A stretch of 64,000 nucleotides of DNA from positions 62,001-126,000 of the forward strand of contig WPDH01000061.1 in assembly GCA_019137255.1 (NCBI GenBank), given 5' to 3'. Positions 1 to 11,324 of the stretch are shown piece by piece. The notes under the pieces were generated by a model. The model was not told the origin of the DNA. It made no database searches and saw only the letters and a program-made list of their open reading frames with translations. The position numbers and the translations under genes were made by a program. Every line of letters starts with the position of its first letter. Position 1 is the first letter of the stretch. The DNA is from Corinectria fuckeliana (lineage: Eukaryota; Ascomycota; Sordariomycetes; Hypocreales; Nectriaceae).

Positions 1-33
1 GTATCTAACCTCGACTCGGACTCGGCGGCCACC

Positions 34-1860
34 ATGGCCTCTTCGTATGCCCTGCCGTCGGCTGCTCTGCCCCATGTGCACCATAATCACATACAGCCGC
101 ACGCGCGAACGAACTCACAATCGTCACTCAACGCCTTGAGGACCATGTCTAACAGCAGCATCCAAACGCGACTGGATGTCGATTCCCACGAGCACAGTCA
201 CGACCATGATCACGATCACGATCACAATCATGGCCACAGCCACGAACACGGCAGTAATCACAACCATGGTCATGATCACGACTACGACCAAGGATATGGG
301 GAACCAAGTCAACTCCGTGGGCACACACGGGGCCATACCCGCGGCCACACACGTCCGTACTTGTCCAACTCGAGCACATTACTCAACAGAGAGAAGCTGC
401 CTCCGCCCGCACTCAACACCTTGGATGGTTGGACAGAGGAAAAGACCCCCGGAGGCAAGAGTGTGATAACCCCAGGACCCGGGACAGCAACAACGCCGTA
501 TTTGCCGCCCGACGACCACGACCACGACGACCACGATCACGATCATGACCACGACCACAGTCACGACCATGCCCATGCCCATGCGCACTCCCATTCCCAC
601 GAGAATACTGCCAATAGGTCACTCGTCACTAGGATGCTGCTTCCCTACACTGCCCGCTTCCCGATCCTTAACGCCATCATGATTGAGAAGGATTCGAGGC
701 GAATATTCTATTTCATGACGTACGTTGTACCAACCTTTCCTTGTTTTCTGTTTCTGCCAGTGCTAACGCGGGCATTCTCCCTAGACTTAACTTCTCATTT
801 ATGGCTGTCCAGGCCTTTTATGGCTACGTGACGGATTCACTTGGCCTGCTCAGTGATAGCATTCACATGTTCTTCGACTGCGTAGCGTTAATGGTGGGGT
901 TGTTGGCTGCGGTACTGAGCAAGTGGCCTCGGAGCCAGCGGTTTCCGTATGGCTTTGGCAAGATTGAGACTTTGAGTGGGTTCGCCAATGGTATTCTTCT
1001 CATGCAAGTCGCTCCCTAAAGCCTTGGAGCAGAAGGCATGCTAACTAATTTATTCCAGGCTGCTTAGCTTGGAGATTGCTGTCGAGGCTTTTGAACGGTT
1101 GTGGGAAGGAACAGAGACAAAGCGTCTAGGCGAACTTTTCGTTGTCAGCACGCTTGGCCTGGTCGTGAACTTGGTCGGAATGATGGCATTCGGCCACCAT
1201 CACCATGGGCACGATCACGGACACGACCACGGGCACGACCATGAGCACGACCACGGGCACGACTATTCCTCTTCAAAAGAGAGTCATTCCTGCGGCGGTC
1301 ACGGAGGACACAGCCATGGCCATGACAACGAGAACATGCACGGCATCTACCTCCATATACTGGCAGATACCCTCGGCAGTGTGTCCGTCATTGTGTCCAC
1401 CGTCCTGACACATTTCTGGGGGTGGGCCGGATGGGATCCCCTAGCATCTTGCTTCATCGCCATTCTCATCTTCCTCTCCTCCAAGCCCCTGGTCTACTCA
1501 TCGGCGAGGCGCCTGTTACTGAGTATTCCCGAAGATACCGAGTACACCCTGCGAAATGTCTTGGGCGGGATTCTCAACCAGCGAGGGGTCGTGGGTTATG
1601 CGACGCCGAAGTTCTGGCAAGATGACCACAGCGCAAGTGCTACCAAAGGCAAGCTGCTTGGAGTGGTGCACGTAGTGGCAGCCCGTGGAGCGGCATTGGA
1701 GGATGTACGGGATCGGGTGCGTGGCTATCTTTTGAATGAGGGTATGGAGGTGCTTGTTCAAGTAGAAAGAGAAGGAGACAACACCTGCTGGTGTGTCAGG
1801 CGAGGAGGATCGACGCCGGCACCGACGCCAACGTCACTGGCAGCGGTGAAGGCATTCTAG
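34..1860 (+). CDS. CDF-family zinc transporter, Msc2/ZnT5-like, His-rich
   Basis: Cation diffusion facilitator that would move Zn2+ out of the cytosol into an endomembrane compartment in exchange for protons. The exons I infer are 34-719, 785-1003 and 1059-1860, giving 568 residues. The start has a strong context (gccaccATGgcc). The first 200 residues are hydrophilic with two His-Asp-His tracts. Membrane segments begin near residue 230, and SLGLLSDSIHMFFD is the typical TM2 zinc-site region (His and Asp ligands). A third His/Asp/Gly tract fills the cytoplasmic loop after TM4, followed by two more membrane segments and a short soluble C-terminal domain. Intron 1 is GT-AG; intron 2 only restores the frame if a GC donor (GCAAGT, 1004) is used. 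Family assignment is firm. Assignment to the Msc2 branch rather than another CDF is inferred from the long N-terminus and the FSFM start of TM1. The promoter lies outside the window. Confidence 0.88.
1004..1058 (+). other. GC-AG intron in the CDF transporter gene
   Basis: The exon 2 frame runs into a stop unless it is left at 1003. The sequence after it is GCAAGT, the usual donor of rare GC-AG introns. A CTAAC branch site (1041-1045) and the acceptor at 1057-1058 follow. Joining gives an uninterrupted CDF sequence (LLM then LSLEIAVEAF). The nearby GT at 1008 would put a stop into the next exon. Confidence 0.8.
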
Positions 1861-3931
1861 AGGAGGAGGCTGATGCCACTTTTGGTGAAGGGGGGGGTTG
1901 ATTTGGAGGGGCGACGGGTACAGTTTGCGCTTGTCGATCAAAAGCGCAAAAACATTGGGATATACGGCAACGAAAAGAACCCCTTTGGAGAGCCGGCGTC
2001 GTGGTCGGAGACTTGGATTAATGTTCAGGAGGGCTACGTGGTGTAGCGGGGATATTATACAGGAGAAAGGGGCAGGAAGGGACGTATCGTGGAGGCAAAT
2101 GAGCTCACGGTATTTCGTGCATCACATGTATATGACTCTATTAGTGTTGCATGGAGTCTGTTTAAGTAGATTTGGAGGACAGTGCATACGGAATCATAGA
2201 GGGTCCTCAAAACACGTTAAATACACATGTGTTAGCCAAGTATCTTACAACTAACGGCGCACAGTTTTGCATGTGATTGTGAGGATTCGGGGCAAGCTGC
2301 TGTGGGTCCCTTGGTCAGCAAGGGTCAAGGACATTTGGAGACTTGGAGACGGACAGGGCCCTTGTTGGTTAAGTAATTAGTTACATAGTTAGGTGGTCAT
2401 GAGGCTAAAGCCGCAGCACTAATTTCCAACAAGCTTGGGGTCGGGCGAATGTCTCCTTTGTGGTTTGTCGTTGCTGCGAGATCTACGATGCAGGCGTGCC
2501 TGCAGCCGACAAGCCATGGGAGAATGCACCGATGGCGCCCTTCAGCCATGCTGTAGATACGCACGCCCAAGGATGATGATTTGATGGGAAGGGCCAAAGG
2601 ATGTATACACACATTACCGCTTACAACAAGCATGCGTGTCGTAGCCATCCAACTCCCGAACCTCCAGCGCCCAGCCGGGATCCGTCTGCCCGGCCGCCGC
2701 ACCGGGAGTAGGCGCATCTTGGACGGACCTGTCCTCTACCCAGCATGTAGTTCGTTGGTTAGCCACACAGCGAGCCCGTGTCCGTGATGACTACCTAGGT
2801 AGACCTATGCGCATACGTTAGAGACGCTCGTCCCGGCACCGGAGTGTTTTCGGGGTTCGTCCAGCTTCAACCCCGCAGTTTCCCCCCGCGGCTGGGCAAC
2901 TCACTCCGCAGAAGCTGGTGGGGGGGAAGGGAAAAACAAACGGTGCTACGTGTCCGGGCTGTAATAAATCGTGTGCTTGAGCCGGGTTTCGTTTCTCGTT
3001 TCTCATCTTCCTCACCTGATCGCGATCTCACTGTTGATAGTATTACAGCCTGTCAGACATTAGACCATCACAGCATCTGGGTACGACATGTAGAACAGCA
3101 AGGCAGCTAGCAACTGACATAAAACACTAAAGGGCATGCTAGAAAAATGGGCTTCAGGGCTGGTTAGACATATGTTGCATACAGCCCGAATAGCAGAAAA
3201 AAAGAGCTGAGTGGAGACTTCTGGGTTATTAAAACGGCCTCGGTCAATTCGGTGATGCTGATGGCGACGGTGGAGGAGACAAGGAGAAAGCGGGTCCCCC
3301 CCGCGAGCCGAAGCCGAGGCAAGAGAGAAAGAGATCGCGGCGGGCCGGGGCCCCGGAGGTACATACATACATACTGATGAAGGTACCCAGGGGACCGGGG
3401 ATATCTCTTTCCATCGGGTGATGCTGATAATAGCGGAGGGCAGGTTTGGATAATTAACCTGTACATACCTACTCCTTCTATTCTCCCGCTCTCTCAGACT
3501 CTATACTCTTTTCTCTATTCGTAGATCTTTGTTGTTGAAGCAAGGACCCGGGCGCAATCAGCACCAGGGCAGTCGGAGGCGCATATCTTCCACCTGCCGC
3601 CTTTCACTCTGCAATTTTTTGGAATTCTCCCTGCGCAAAGAACAGCCGGCACCGGGACAGGTAATAGTCGCAGTCGCGATTGTTCGATCCATCGCCCGGT
3701 CACGAAGTAGTCGCTCCCAAAGCTAAAAGACTGCCGGGACCGACTTCATATCCCTCCTCCCCGCCTCGGCCGAAACCCACCCCACACTCTCCGCCGCCAC
3801 ACTCCGCATTCTCTCCAGAAGCCTTTCCAACTCACAAGCTTTTTCTCATCCCTCTTTCTCTTTCTCCTCCTCCTCCTCATACTTTCTCCTTGCCGCTCTT
3901 CTCCCCCCTCCTCAACCCACCCACCGTCGCC
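1861..3931. other. Intergenic: CDF 3' flank and acuH upstream region
   Basis: No supported gene. The last 90 bases before 3932 are an almost pure CT tract typical of fungal 5' leaders. Three CCTCGG/CCGAGG hexamers lie in the acuH-proximal part (listed separately). A GGTACATACATACATAC run is near 3360, and a GGGGGG stretch near 2925. Confidence 0.6.
3238..3769. promoter_or_regulatory. Three CCTCGG (Far-type) sites upstream of acuH
   Basis: CCTCGG occurs at 3238-3243, its complement CCGAGG at 3314-3319, and CCTCGG again at 3764-3769, that is 694, 613 and 163 bases before the acuH start codon. CCTCGG is the established core bound by the fungal Zn2Cys6 regulators FarA/FarB at fatty-acid and carnitine-shuttle genes. 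Occupancy here is inferred. Confidence 0.5.
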
Positions 3932-5030
3932 ATGTCCGCCGCCGACTCCCCCGACGCCGCCATCGCCGCCCCCGGCGTCGTCAAGCCCTCGCTGCGCCAG
4001 CAGCCCAAGGAAGAGCCGAAGCCGGCCGTATCTGCCCTCGCCCAGCAGGTCCGCGCCCTCGCCGCTGGCGGCTTCGGTGGCATCTGCGCCGTTGTCGTCG
4101 GCCATCCCTTCGATCTCGTCAAGGTCCGCCTCCAGACGGCCGAGCGCGGCGTTTATTCATCTGCCGTCGACGTCGTCCGCAAGAGCATCGCGCGCGATGG
4201 CCTCCGGAGAGGTCTCTACGCCGGCGTGAGCGCGCCGCTCGTCGGTGTTACCCCCATGTGTACGTGCAGTCTTTCCCCTTCCCCTCGCTCTGTCCCCATC
4301 TCCCTTGCGCCAAAAGAAAGAAGGAAAAGGAAAAAAACTGACCATTCTGCGCTCTCTAGTCGCCGTCTCCTTCTGGGGTTACGATCTCGGAAAACAAATC
4401 GTTCGCGGCGTCTCCGAAGTGCCTGCCGACGGCTTTACAATCGCCCAAATCTCAACGGCCGGTTTCCTCTCCGCCATCCCCATGACCGCCATCACCGCGC
4501 CCTTCGAGCGCATCAAGGTCATTCTCCAGGTCCAGGGCCAGAAGCAGCTCGCTCCTGGCCAGAAGCCCAAGTACTCCGGCGCCGTCGACGTCGCCCGCCA
4601 GCTCTACCGCGAGGGCGGCATCCGCTCCGTCTTCCGCGGGAGCGTCCCTACCCTCGCCCGTGATGGGCCCGGATCCGCCGCCTACTTCGCCGCCTACGAG
4701 TACATCAAGCGCTCCCTCACGCCCATCGATCCCGTCACCGGCAAGCCCAGCGGTGAGATCAGCCTGGGCGCCATCACCTGCGCCGGTGCCGCCGCCGGTG
4801 TCGCCATGTGGATCCCCGTCTTCCCCGTCGACACCGTCAAGTCCCGCCTGCAAACCGCCGAGGGCAACGTTACTCTCGGCGGCGTCATCCGCGAGCTCTA
4901 CGGCAAGGGTGGCCTCAAGGCCTTCTTCCCCGGCTTCGGCCCTGCTCTCGCTCGTGCCGTGCCGGCCAATGCTGCCACCTTTCTCGGCGTCGAACTGGCC
5001 CACCAGGCCATGAACAAGGCGTTTAACTGA
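3932..5030 (+). CDS. acuH: Mitochondrial carnitine/acyl-carnitine carrier
   Basis: Inner-membrane carrier exchanging acyl-carnitine for free carnitine, so that peroxisome-derived acetyl and acyl units reach the mitochondrial matrix during growth on fatty acids or acetate. Exons 3932-4259 and 4360-5030 give 332 residues, close to the usual 300-330. Three carrier repeats are visible, each with the P-x-D/E-x2-K-x-R type signature: HPFDLVKVRLQT (P59), APFERIKVILQ and FPVDTVKSRLQT. The second signature, with ER after the acidic position, and the flanking residues fit the carnitine carrier branch rather than ornithine or other carriers. The frame is open upstream of 3932, but that ATG has the good context (gtcgccATGtcc) directly after the CT-rich leader. 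The intron (4260-4359) has GTACGT and CTAG ends. Codon bias is strong (C-ending), suggesting high expression. Confidence 0.9.
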
Positions 5031-5796
5031 AGAGCATGAACTTAACAAACCCCGAAACTCACACCACCACACAATTCTCAATCACTATACAAGGACCCGC
5101 AAAAGGATCCCGGTGTCAGACGGAAGGGACCGCCTGTGTCTGGTGGTTAGCTACCAGGAGTTGACTTGGAGTCGAATGGTTCATGATGGATGGCGTTCCT
5201 TGTCGGGCGTGCCATTCACAGACGTATCTGGATGATACGCTCTAAGAAGTCGCATAACTGATGCATGTTTTTTTTAAACCACGTATATCCCATAGATGAT
5301 TTCAGGAGCGACATTCATGGCTGGAATGTCAACAGAAAGACAGCATAAGCTACACGAGCAGTCAAATTTTAAACATGTTGGACAATCTCCTGTTAACCTC
5401 CCATTCCTTTTGCCCGTTTTCATTCCCTATCCGGAATGTGCGTCACGTCTCAAGTACAGGAGGATATCATTTCGTTCCTTTGCCGTGGCCCCTAGAAGCA
5501 AAACCAAAAACACAACACCATCCAGCTTCCCTCCAATAATGATAAGCATTGACCGAATATTGGCGAGTTCATCCCGGGGTTTCACGGACTTGGTCCTTGC
5601 CCTTTTCCCCATGCCATGAGTAGTAGATAGACAGACCTGTGCGTCGTGAGTGAAAAGAATACGACTAGACAGGAAGCAACGCGCGCTAGAAGTGACAAGG
5701 TGAGAAGAGATATTTCTCGGGTATCGTCCATTGCAGAAGGACGCCTGGATCATCCCTAACCAGTGTGATGAAAGTGACGAGCGGCTTAGCTCAAAT
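5031..5796. other. Convergent 3' intergenic region
   Basis: Lies between the 3' ends of acuH (plus) and the histidine-phosphatase gene (minus). The short ORFs are not convincing and I see no RNA gene or repeat. Confidence 0.6.
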
Positions 5797-8049
5797 TTAC
5801 GCACGCTCAGTAGTCGTCCAGCGTCTCTTTGTAAAGCTCAAGTCGCGAAGCCGCTCGGCCTCGCCGGGAGGCATGGGGAGACCCCAAAGCCCACCAAGGC
5901 CATCTCCAACATTCCCGACGGACAAGTCCTGGGAGGGCTTGTCGAAGTCCACGTCGGTCCTGATCCTGATGGGACCGGAGAGTATCGGTCCTCTTGGTTT
6001 GCCCTTGGGCGTAGAACCGACCTTGTCTGATGAGACTGAGTACATGCCTAGGTTGGGAATTGTTGGGGGTGGGAGTTCCGTCGACAATATCGATAACGGG
6101 ACTGTTTGGGAGACGAAGAATTGCGGGGCCGGCGGGTCGGGTTCTGGCGCCGAAACGGGGATGGGAATCGACACCTTGCTCTCCTTGTCCGCAGCCAGAA
6201 ACCGTGTATGGTCAAAGTCCGGCAGCAGAGTATCGAAGTCGTCATTCTCGTCATCATCTCCACCGTCATCTACCAGCCTTAGAGAGGATGGCGCTGGCGC
6301 CCACAGCCCAAAAGAAGGACTGCCTGTTCCGGGCGAAATGCTCCTCGACCCCGGCCCGCCCGTTACAAGTGCCGTTGTTCGAGGTGTCGGGCGTTGCGAC
6401 ACCGAGGCTCGGTGTATGGAAGATCCCAAAGCCGCGCTGGCGGAGGTACTGCGACTGCCGCCGCACATGAGGGCCTCTGACGAGTAGACGAATGACCCAA
6501 TGACGGCGCCAGTGGTGTTGCCGGTGCTTGGGGCGCGACCCCGACTGCGTGGGAGTGCAGGGAACATGTCCGTGGATGTTGATCGAGCAGATACTGGGGT
6601 TGAATTTGTTGATTGCAGGTGATCGGTGCTCGCAGACAGCCGAATATCATACAGCTGATGAGGTGAGACGTGGGGGTCTGATTCAGAACCGTCGCTTTGG
6701 GAGGCGGCGACGAGATCGTCATATTTGACATTGGGTTTTCGCAAGGCCATGGTGATTGAGGCTATTCCAACGTCCATCAAAACTGGCTGATGGGTGATGG
6801 CCCCGATTAGCGCATTGCATCCGGCGCCGTGTGACACGAGAATGACGACGTTCTCGACCTCTTCATCGTCTGCCGATGCAGAATGATGGTCATCGCCGTT
6901 CTGCGCGCCCCTCGTCACCATCTCGGTAGGAGACTCGGTGACGGAGTACCAATCCACCATTTTCTTTAGGCCCCTGCGGAATCGCTTGTGCATCGACGTC
7001 CATTCTTCGCCGAATTGGCCGCCGTCTCCGAAATCCAGGGGAGGCCTCATCGAATCCCATTGATAATCCACAACGACACACTCGTCCCGCGCATGTGCCA
7101 CGAAACCCTCCGGGATTTTGCGGGAGCCTGAGATGGAGTATTCTGGTATCGGGGCAGCATAGCCATTGTTTTGGCCGGGGTGTTCTCCCAGTTGCCCAGA
7201 GAGCTGCCCAGAAAGTGCCGCGGCCATGGCAGAACTGGGCGCAGAACCGGAGCCGTCCTTCTCAGACGACGCGGAAGGCGGTGCTTGCATTGCGCGGATG
7301 GAGGGGCTTGCGCTAGGGGAGCCATTCCACAAAGATCCAGATGAACTTTGATGGTTGTGGGTGGCAGAGGTGGTGATCAAGGTGCTGTAGTCTTCTCGTC
7401 GTAGCAACTCGGCCTTGGCACTGCCAACCATGAGAGCAGCCCCCGGTGGCGGTGTTATCATCTCGAAGTATTCGGGTGAGAGCCATTCTCCCAGGAAGGA
7501 GTCCAGTCGTAGGACAGCTGACTTGAACTGGTCGGGCTTGGTTGCGGCGCTGGTGGCGGAAACGAGGACGTCGGAAGGCCGATTCGGAGACTCAGGAGGT
7601 GTCTGAGCGAGGCCGGAGCTGATTCCAATCGAGGTCTGGACACATCGGAGAAAGGGAGAGCTGTGGATGACGATCTTGAAGCGTCTTCGCTTTTTGTTGC
7701 CCTTGGCGGAGGCTTCGTGTTCGATCTTGGCCTGCTCGAGGATGCTAGCTATCTGGTTGCCGACTTGTCGCGACTGGAGGAACCCGCCGTAGGTGAGAGG
7801 AGGGTCGTATGGGGTGGGAGAGGAGAGATGCCACTTTTTATCGGCGGCGTCGAGACGATTGCCGTGTCTAGAACGAGGTTCGTTAGTCGGAGTATGTTAA
7901 GGCGAGCGATGGAGGGCCATGGGATGGATAGCTTGCGCTGGCATGTGATGTGATGCTATGTGATGCCATTATGCGATGGAGGCGCATAGTCGCAAAGGGA
8001 GGATCCACACCAACCTGACGACAAAGATGTAGGCCGGAGTGCCGCGCAT
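5797..8049 (-). CDS. Histidine-phosphatase superfamily (phosphoglycerate mutase-like) protein
   Basis: A branch-1 histidine phosphatase of unknown substrate. Exon 1 is 8015-8049, with 35 coding bases ending inside the catalytic arginine codon. The intron is 7868-8014 and exon 2 is 5797-7867, giving 701 residues. The join reconstructs the catalytic RHG triad (R12-H13-G14, in YIFVVRHGN). A conserved SSPFLRCVQT motif supplies a phosphate-binding Arg. The second catalytic His is in LVSHGAGCNALIG (about residue 358). The region between carries low-complexity Ser/Gly/Gln insertions. The C-terminal 300 residues are disordered, Ser/Pro-rich, and end in a basic tail (TKRRWTTTERA). Such long versions are common in filamentous ascomycetes and uncharacterised. 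They resemble Ubash3/TFIIIC-tau55-like phosphatases more than glycolytic mutase. The family call is secure; the role is unknown. Confidence 0.85.
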
Positions 8050-11000
8050 AGTGACGGCGAGGGCAACTGGCCGGACACGAAGTTTGGAAGAAAGTTGCCC
8101 AGGGAGGAGGCCTCAAGGGGATCGGAGGTTCAAGTACTTTCTTGGAACGACCCTGGCGTCTCGGGGGGCCGGGGGGCCCGGAGGGATGGTTTAGACAGTA
8201 TGCGTGTACTTCGTACTTCGTAGTTGGGCTTCGGGATTAGTGGTGAGGGCACTGCGGGAGCTCCGCTACTCGGATGGTTCCAGGACCGCGCCAGGGCTGT
8301 TTTGGGCGATTTGTCGCCTGGGCTGCCGCGCAAACAAGGCGCGCTCGGTGCAGGTGAAGGTCAGGGTCCCCAGCAGAGAGGATGAGTAGGGAAATAGGGG
8401 ATAAACCCGGTTTTAAGCGTAACAGTCACACAGGAATGTCGTTTGAGGGGCGACGTTGGGACAAGAGTGGGAGAGGGTCAGAAGGAAAAGGAAGTGGCCA
8501 AGTTGTGGAGGAGGGGGTAGCTTAATAAGTCTAGGGGCAGAAAAGCTGAGTTTAGTGCGGGGAGGAGCACGCAGAACCAGACGGAGAGAAGGAGGGAGCT
8601 GCAAGGAGGGGGCGAGATGGCGAGAGAGTTTGGTGATGTTTTCCGGGGGGGGGGGGGATGAACCTGAACGATGGAGGCAAATGGAAGTCCGAGACGGGAA
8701 GAGAACCGTGGCGGGGTAAGAACCTAGATGCAAAGTCTGGGAATGGAAGACACGGAACAAAGCCTCATTCATTCATTCATCATTCATAGGAGTGAGACAA
8801 GAGGAGGAGGAGCAGGAGGAGCAGGAGCAGGAGCAGGAGGAGCAGGCTAGGCTAAGAATGATAGAGGGCCTAGAATAAATGATGACGAGTCTGAAATGAT
8901 GGATGGCTAGTTAAGGAAGAAACAGGCCTAGGTTCCGTCGTGGTCAGGCTATTCAGGACTCGGGAGGCATGAATCAGGCAGTTCGGGGCCGTTGGGCAAT
9001 GAGATGAGTCGCCAGTGCCTCGTGATGTTCATGGCATTGCTGCTGGCCCTGCCAAGGTCAGGTTTGCTGGCTAGGTAGTAGGTAGGTGGCCTGGACCCCC
9101 GAAAGAAAGATACGTTCCCTACAACGAATACGGCCCTGCGCCTGGGATGCGAATGTGCAAAGCGTCGTCGGAAAAGGGCCAGAAAAAGGCCAGAAAAGAA
9201 ATGACCCAACCAGCGGGGAGCATGAGGCGGGCTGCAACGCGACACGCCGCGACAAAGCCAACCAAACGCCACCAGCTGTGAGTGGGTGGATTCGTGGAAT
9301 TCCCTCCCACGACGGACCGTATATATGTTACATACACTTTTCTCTCATGTGATTGAGAAGATGCGCCTCCAACCGGCTGATTCCACTTCCGTGTCTTCCA
9401 CTTACTTCATCACGCCCACCCAAACTAGTATAGCCGCTCGTGGCGACCTGCATTTGCCTCGTGCACTGGGACTGTCCCAGTACTGTAATAGCGTCTGGCG
9501 GCCAGGAGGCTCTCTTCTCGGCCTCTCCTCCGACATATCGTCAGCTTAGGTGCTTCACCTTGGATGGTGGAGTGCGGCATCCTGCAGGGTCCCCCTCTTT
9601 TGCAAGCTGGAACTGACTGACTGGCCCCGGCCCAGACGATCGTTCAGTGAAACCCGACAAGGGTCATAATCCCATCAACAGACTTCGGAGATGGAGCAAC
9701 TATGTAGATTAGTCGTTGTAAGTTGTTGCGTCTGCAAGTTCCGATACCGATGCCGGTGCTGAGTCAGTGCCAGCCTCATCATCAGTGTCGTTTCCTGATC
9801 TCGGTAACCCGCGACGAAACCAGATTACCAAGGTACCGCGCATGCAGATCGGGGTGCCGCATCTTGGGACTCTCTGTCATGGTCCCGAGGTAATTTTCCG
9901 CAGTCGGCAGCTTTAGCTCTTCTCCGCTAAATGCGACACCGGAACGTCCGTAGTGGCTTCTCAACGCCATGTTGGAAATGATAACTGACGCCCTTACCAC
10001 GCGTGCCTGATCCCATTCCCATGTCTCTGTGCCCGGGGGCGTGCTCAGCCATGTCGTAAGATCAGAGCATAAAAGGAATAACCTTACGCCCCAACACCGG
10101 CATCCCCTACCAGCCGTGGCCTCTGTCGAACGATTGCATGCCCACGAATGGCCAACAAGCCAACAAAAAGCCACCAGCGAATAAGATGCTGACAGCATCA
10201 CGCCCTGACCAACACCAATGCCTTCGTCATTTCGTTCATTTTCAACGTCCATGATAACTCAAAGTTTCAATCAGCAGTTCGACTCGTTGCTTATTAATGT
10301 CGGTAGGTAGCAACTGCACCATGTTTCCCAGTCAGGTACCTAGGCAAGCTCCCAACGGGGAAATTGTTAGTGCTTGAGCTTACAAGTGACTATTCGTCGC
10401 GTGTTCGGTACAGATTAGATCGCTTACGATATTGAGCTCGGTAATTAGTGAATTGACAGAACCGTGTGCAACGGCGAAGGTGCATAGTACGGACGGAGCC
10501 TGGTTACCAAGTACAAGATACACAATTCAAGGCGCGCAGTGAAGATGTTACTCCTTGCCCTGTGATATCTCCTGTATTCGTATTTACTCGGCATCTTATC
10601 CTGGACAGTCTCCTCGCATATCCATCTATTCCTTGAGGATTGTAAGGTTCAAAGCGGAGAAAAATATCTACGGTCTTGATTCAGGAGATCCAACAGGATT
10701 GTGAGTGTCGAGAGAGAGAAATTAGGGGGCCAGAGGTCTAGCATACACATCTCTACTCATCTTCATCAGGGGGCCCTTAGGTCAGTCCTTCCGTCGAGCA
10801 TCTCTTCCCCCCTGGAACATCATCCTCGTTTTTTGGATCGAGGTTTGATTTGGGGTAAAGAAGGGGGATGATTAATTCAGACGTGCCTCATTGCTATGTC
10901 CATAGTACCAAGAACAGAGTGGTGCCATGAATGTCGATGCCACGGCGTGATTGGCCAAAGCAGGGTATGGGCCGGATGCGGGATGCACATGAGGTCTGGA

Positions 11001-11324
11001 GCCCCGCTGGAACGTTTGCTGGAAACAGGCCAAGACAATTTATATCCCATGCTCTCAGAGTTCCAAAATTAATTAGTGAGAGTCCCCTAATACTACGCAA
11101 GGGAAGAGCCGCCATCCCGCTTGTAGGTCAGCATAGGCTTGTCGTCATTGTGCATCTCGAATCGCGACTCCCCAAGTATCTACCCCCCGGCAGGCTCGGG
11201 TAGTTCGGTCGCCGACACGCCGGGCTCTAGGCTGTTCCCTCTCCTCCAGGTCACCGGCACGACCACCGTCCACCCACCACCTCCCGCGTCGGTTAGTCCT
11301 CGTTTCTCTTGTTCCTACCTACCT
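8050..11324. other. Divergent promoter region with simple repeats
   Basis: A 3.3-kb gap between two genes transcribed outward. It contains GTACTTCGTAC (8206-8216), a 13-G run (8645-8657), a CATT repeat (8766-8786), a GGA/GCA purine repeat (8801-8846), and GGTACCTAGG near 10335. A 156-codon ORF at 9782-10252 (minus) has no recognisable domain and I do not call it. Confidence 0.5.
8801..8846. repeat. GGA/GCA purine microsatellite
   Basis: Imperfect trinucleotide run of gag, gga and gca units just downstream (plus sense) of a CATT tetranucleotide repeat. Noncoding in every supported gene model. Confidence 0.8.

Noticed and set aside
124..622. Val/Met/Ile-rich minus-strand ORFs opposite the CDF His tracts
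   Set aside because: They are shadows of the His-Asp repeats read on the other strand.
3680..3931. N-terminal extension of the acuH frame
   Set aside because: The upstream in-frame segment is CT-rich leader translated into Pro/Ser/Phe runs; ATG 3932 has the proper context and gives the normal family length.
9782..10252. 156-codon minus-strand ORF
   Set aside because: No domain, no good start context or leader, and composition like the surrounding noncoding DNA.
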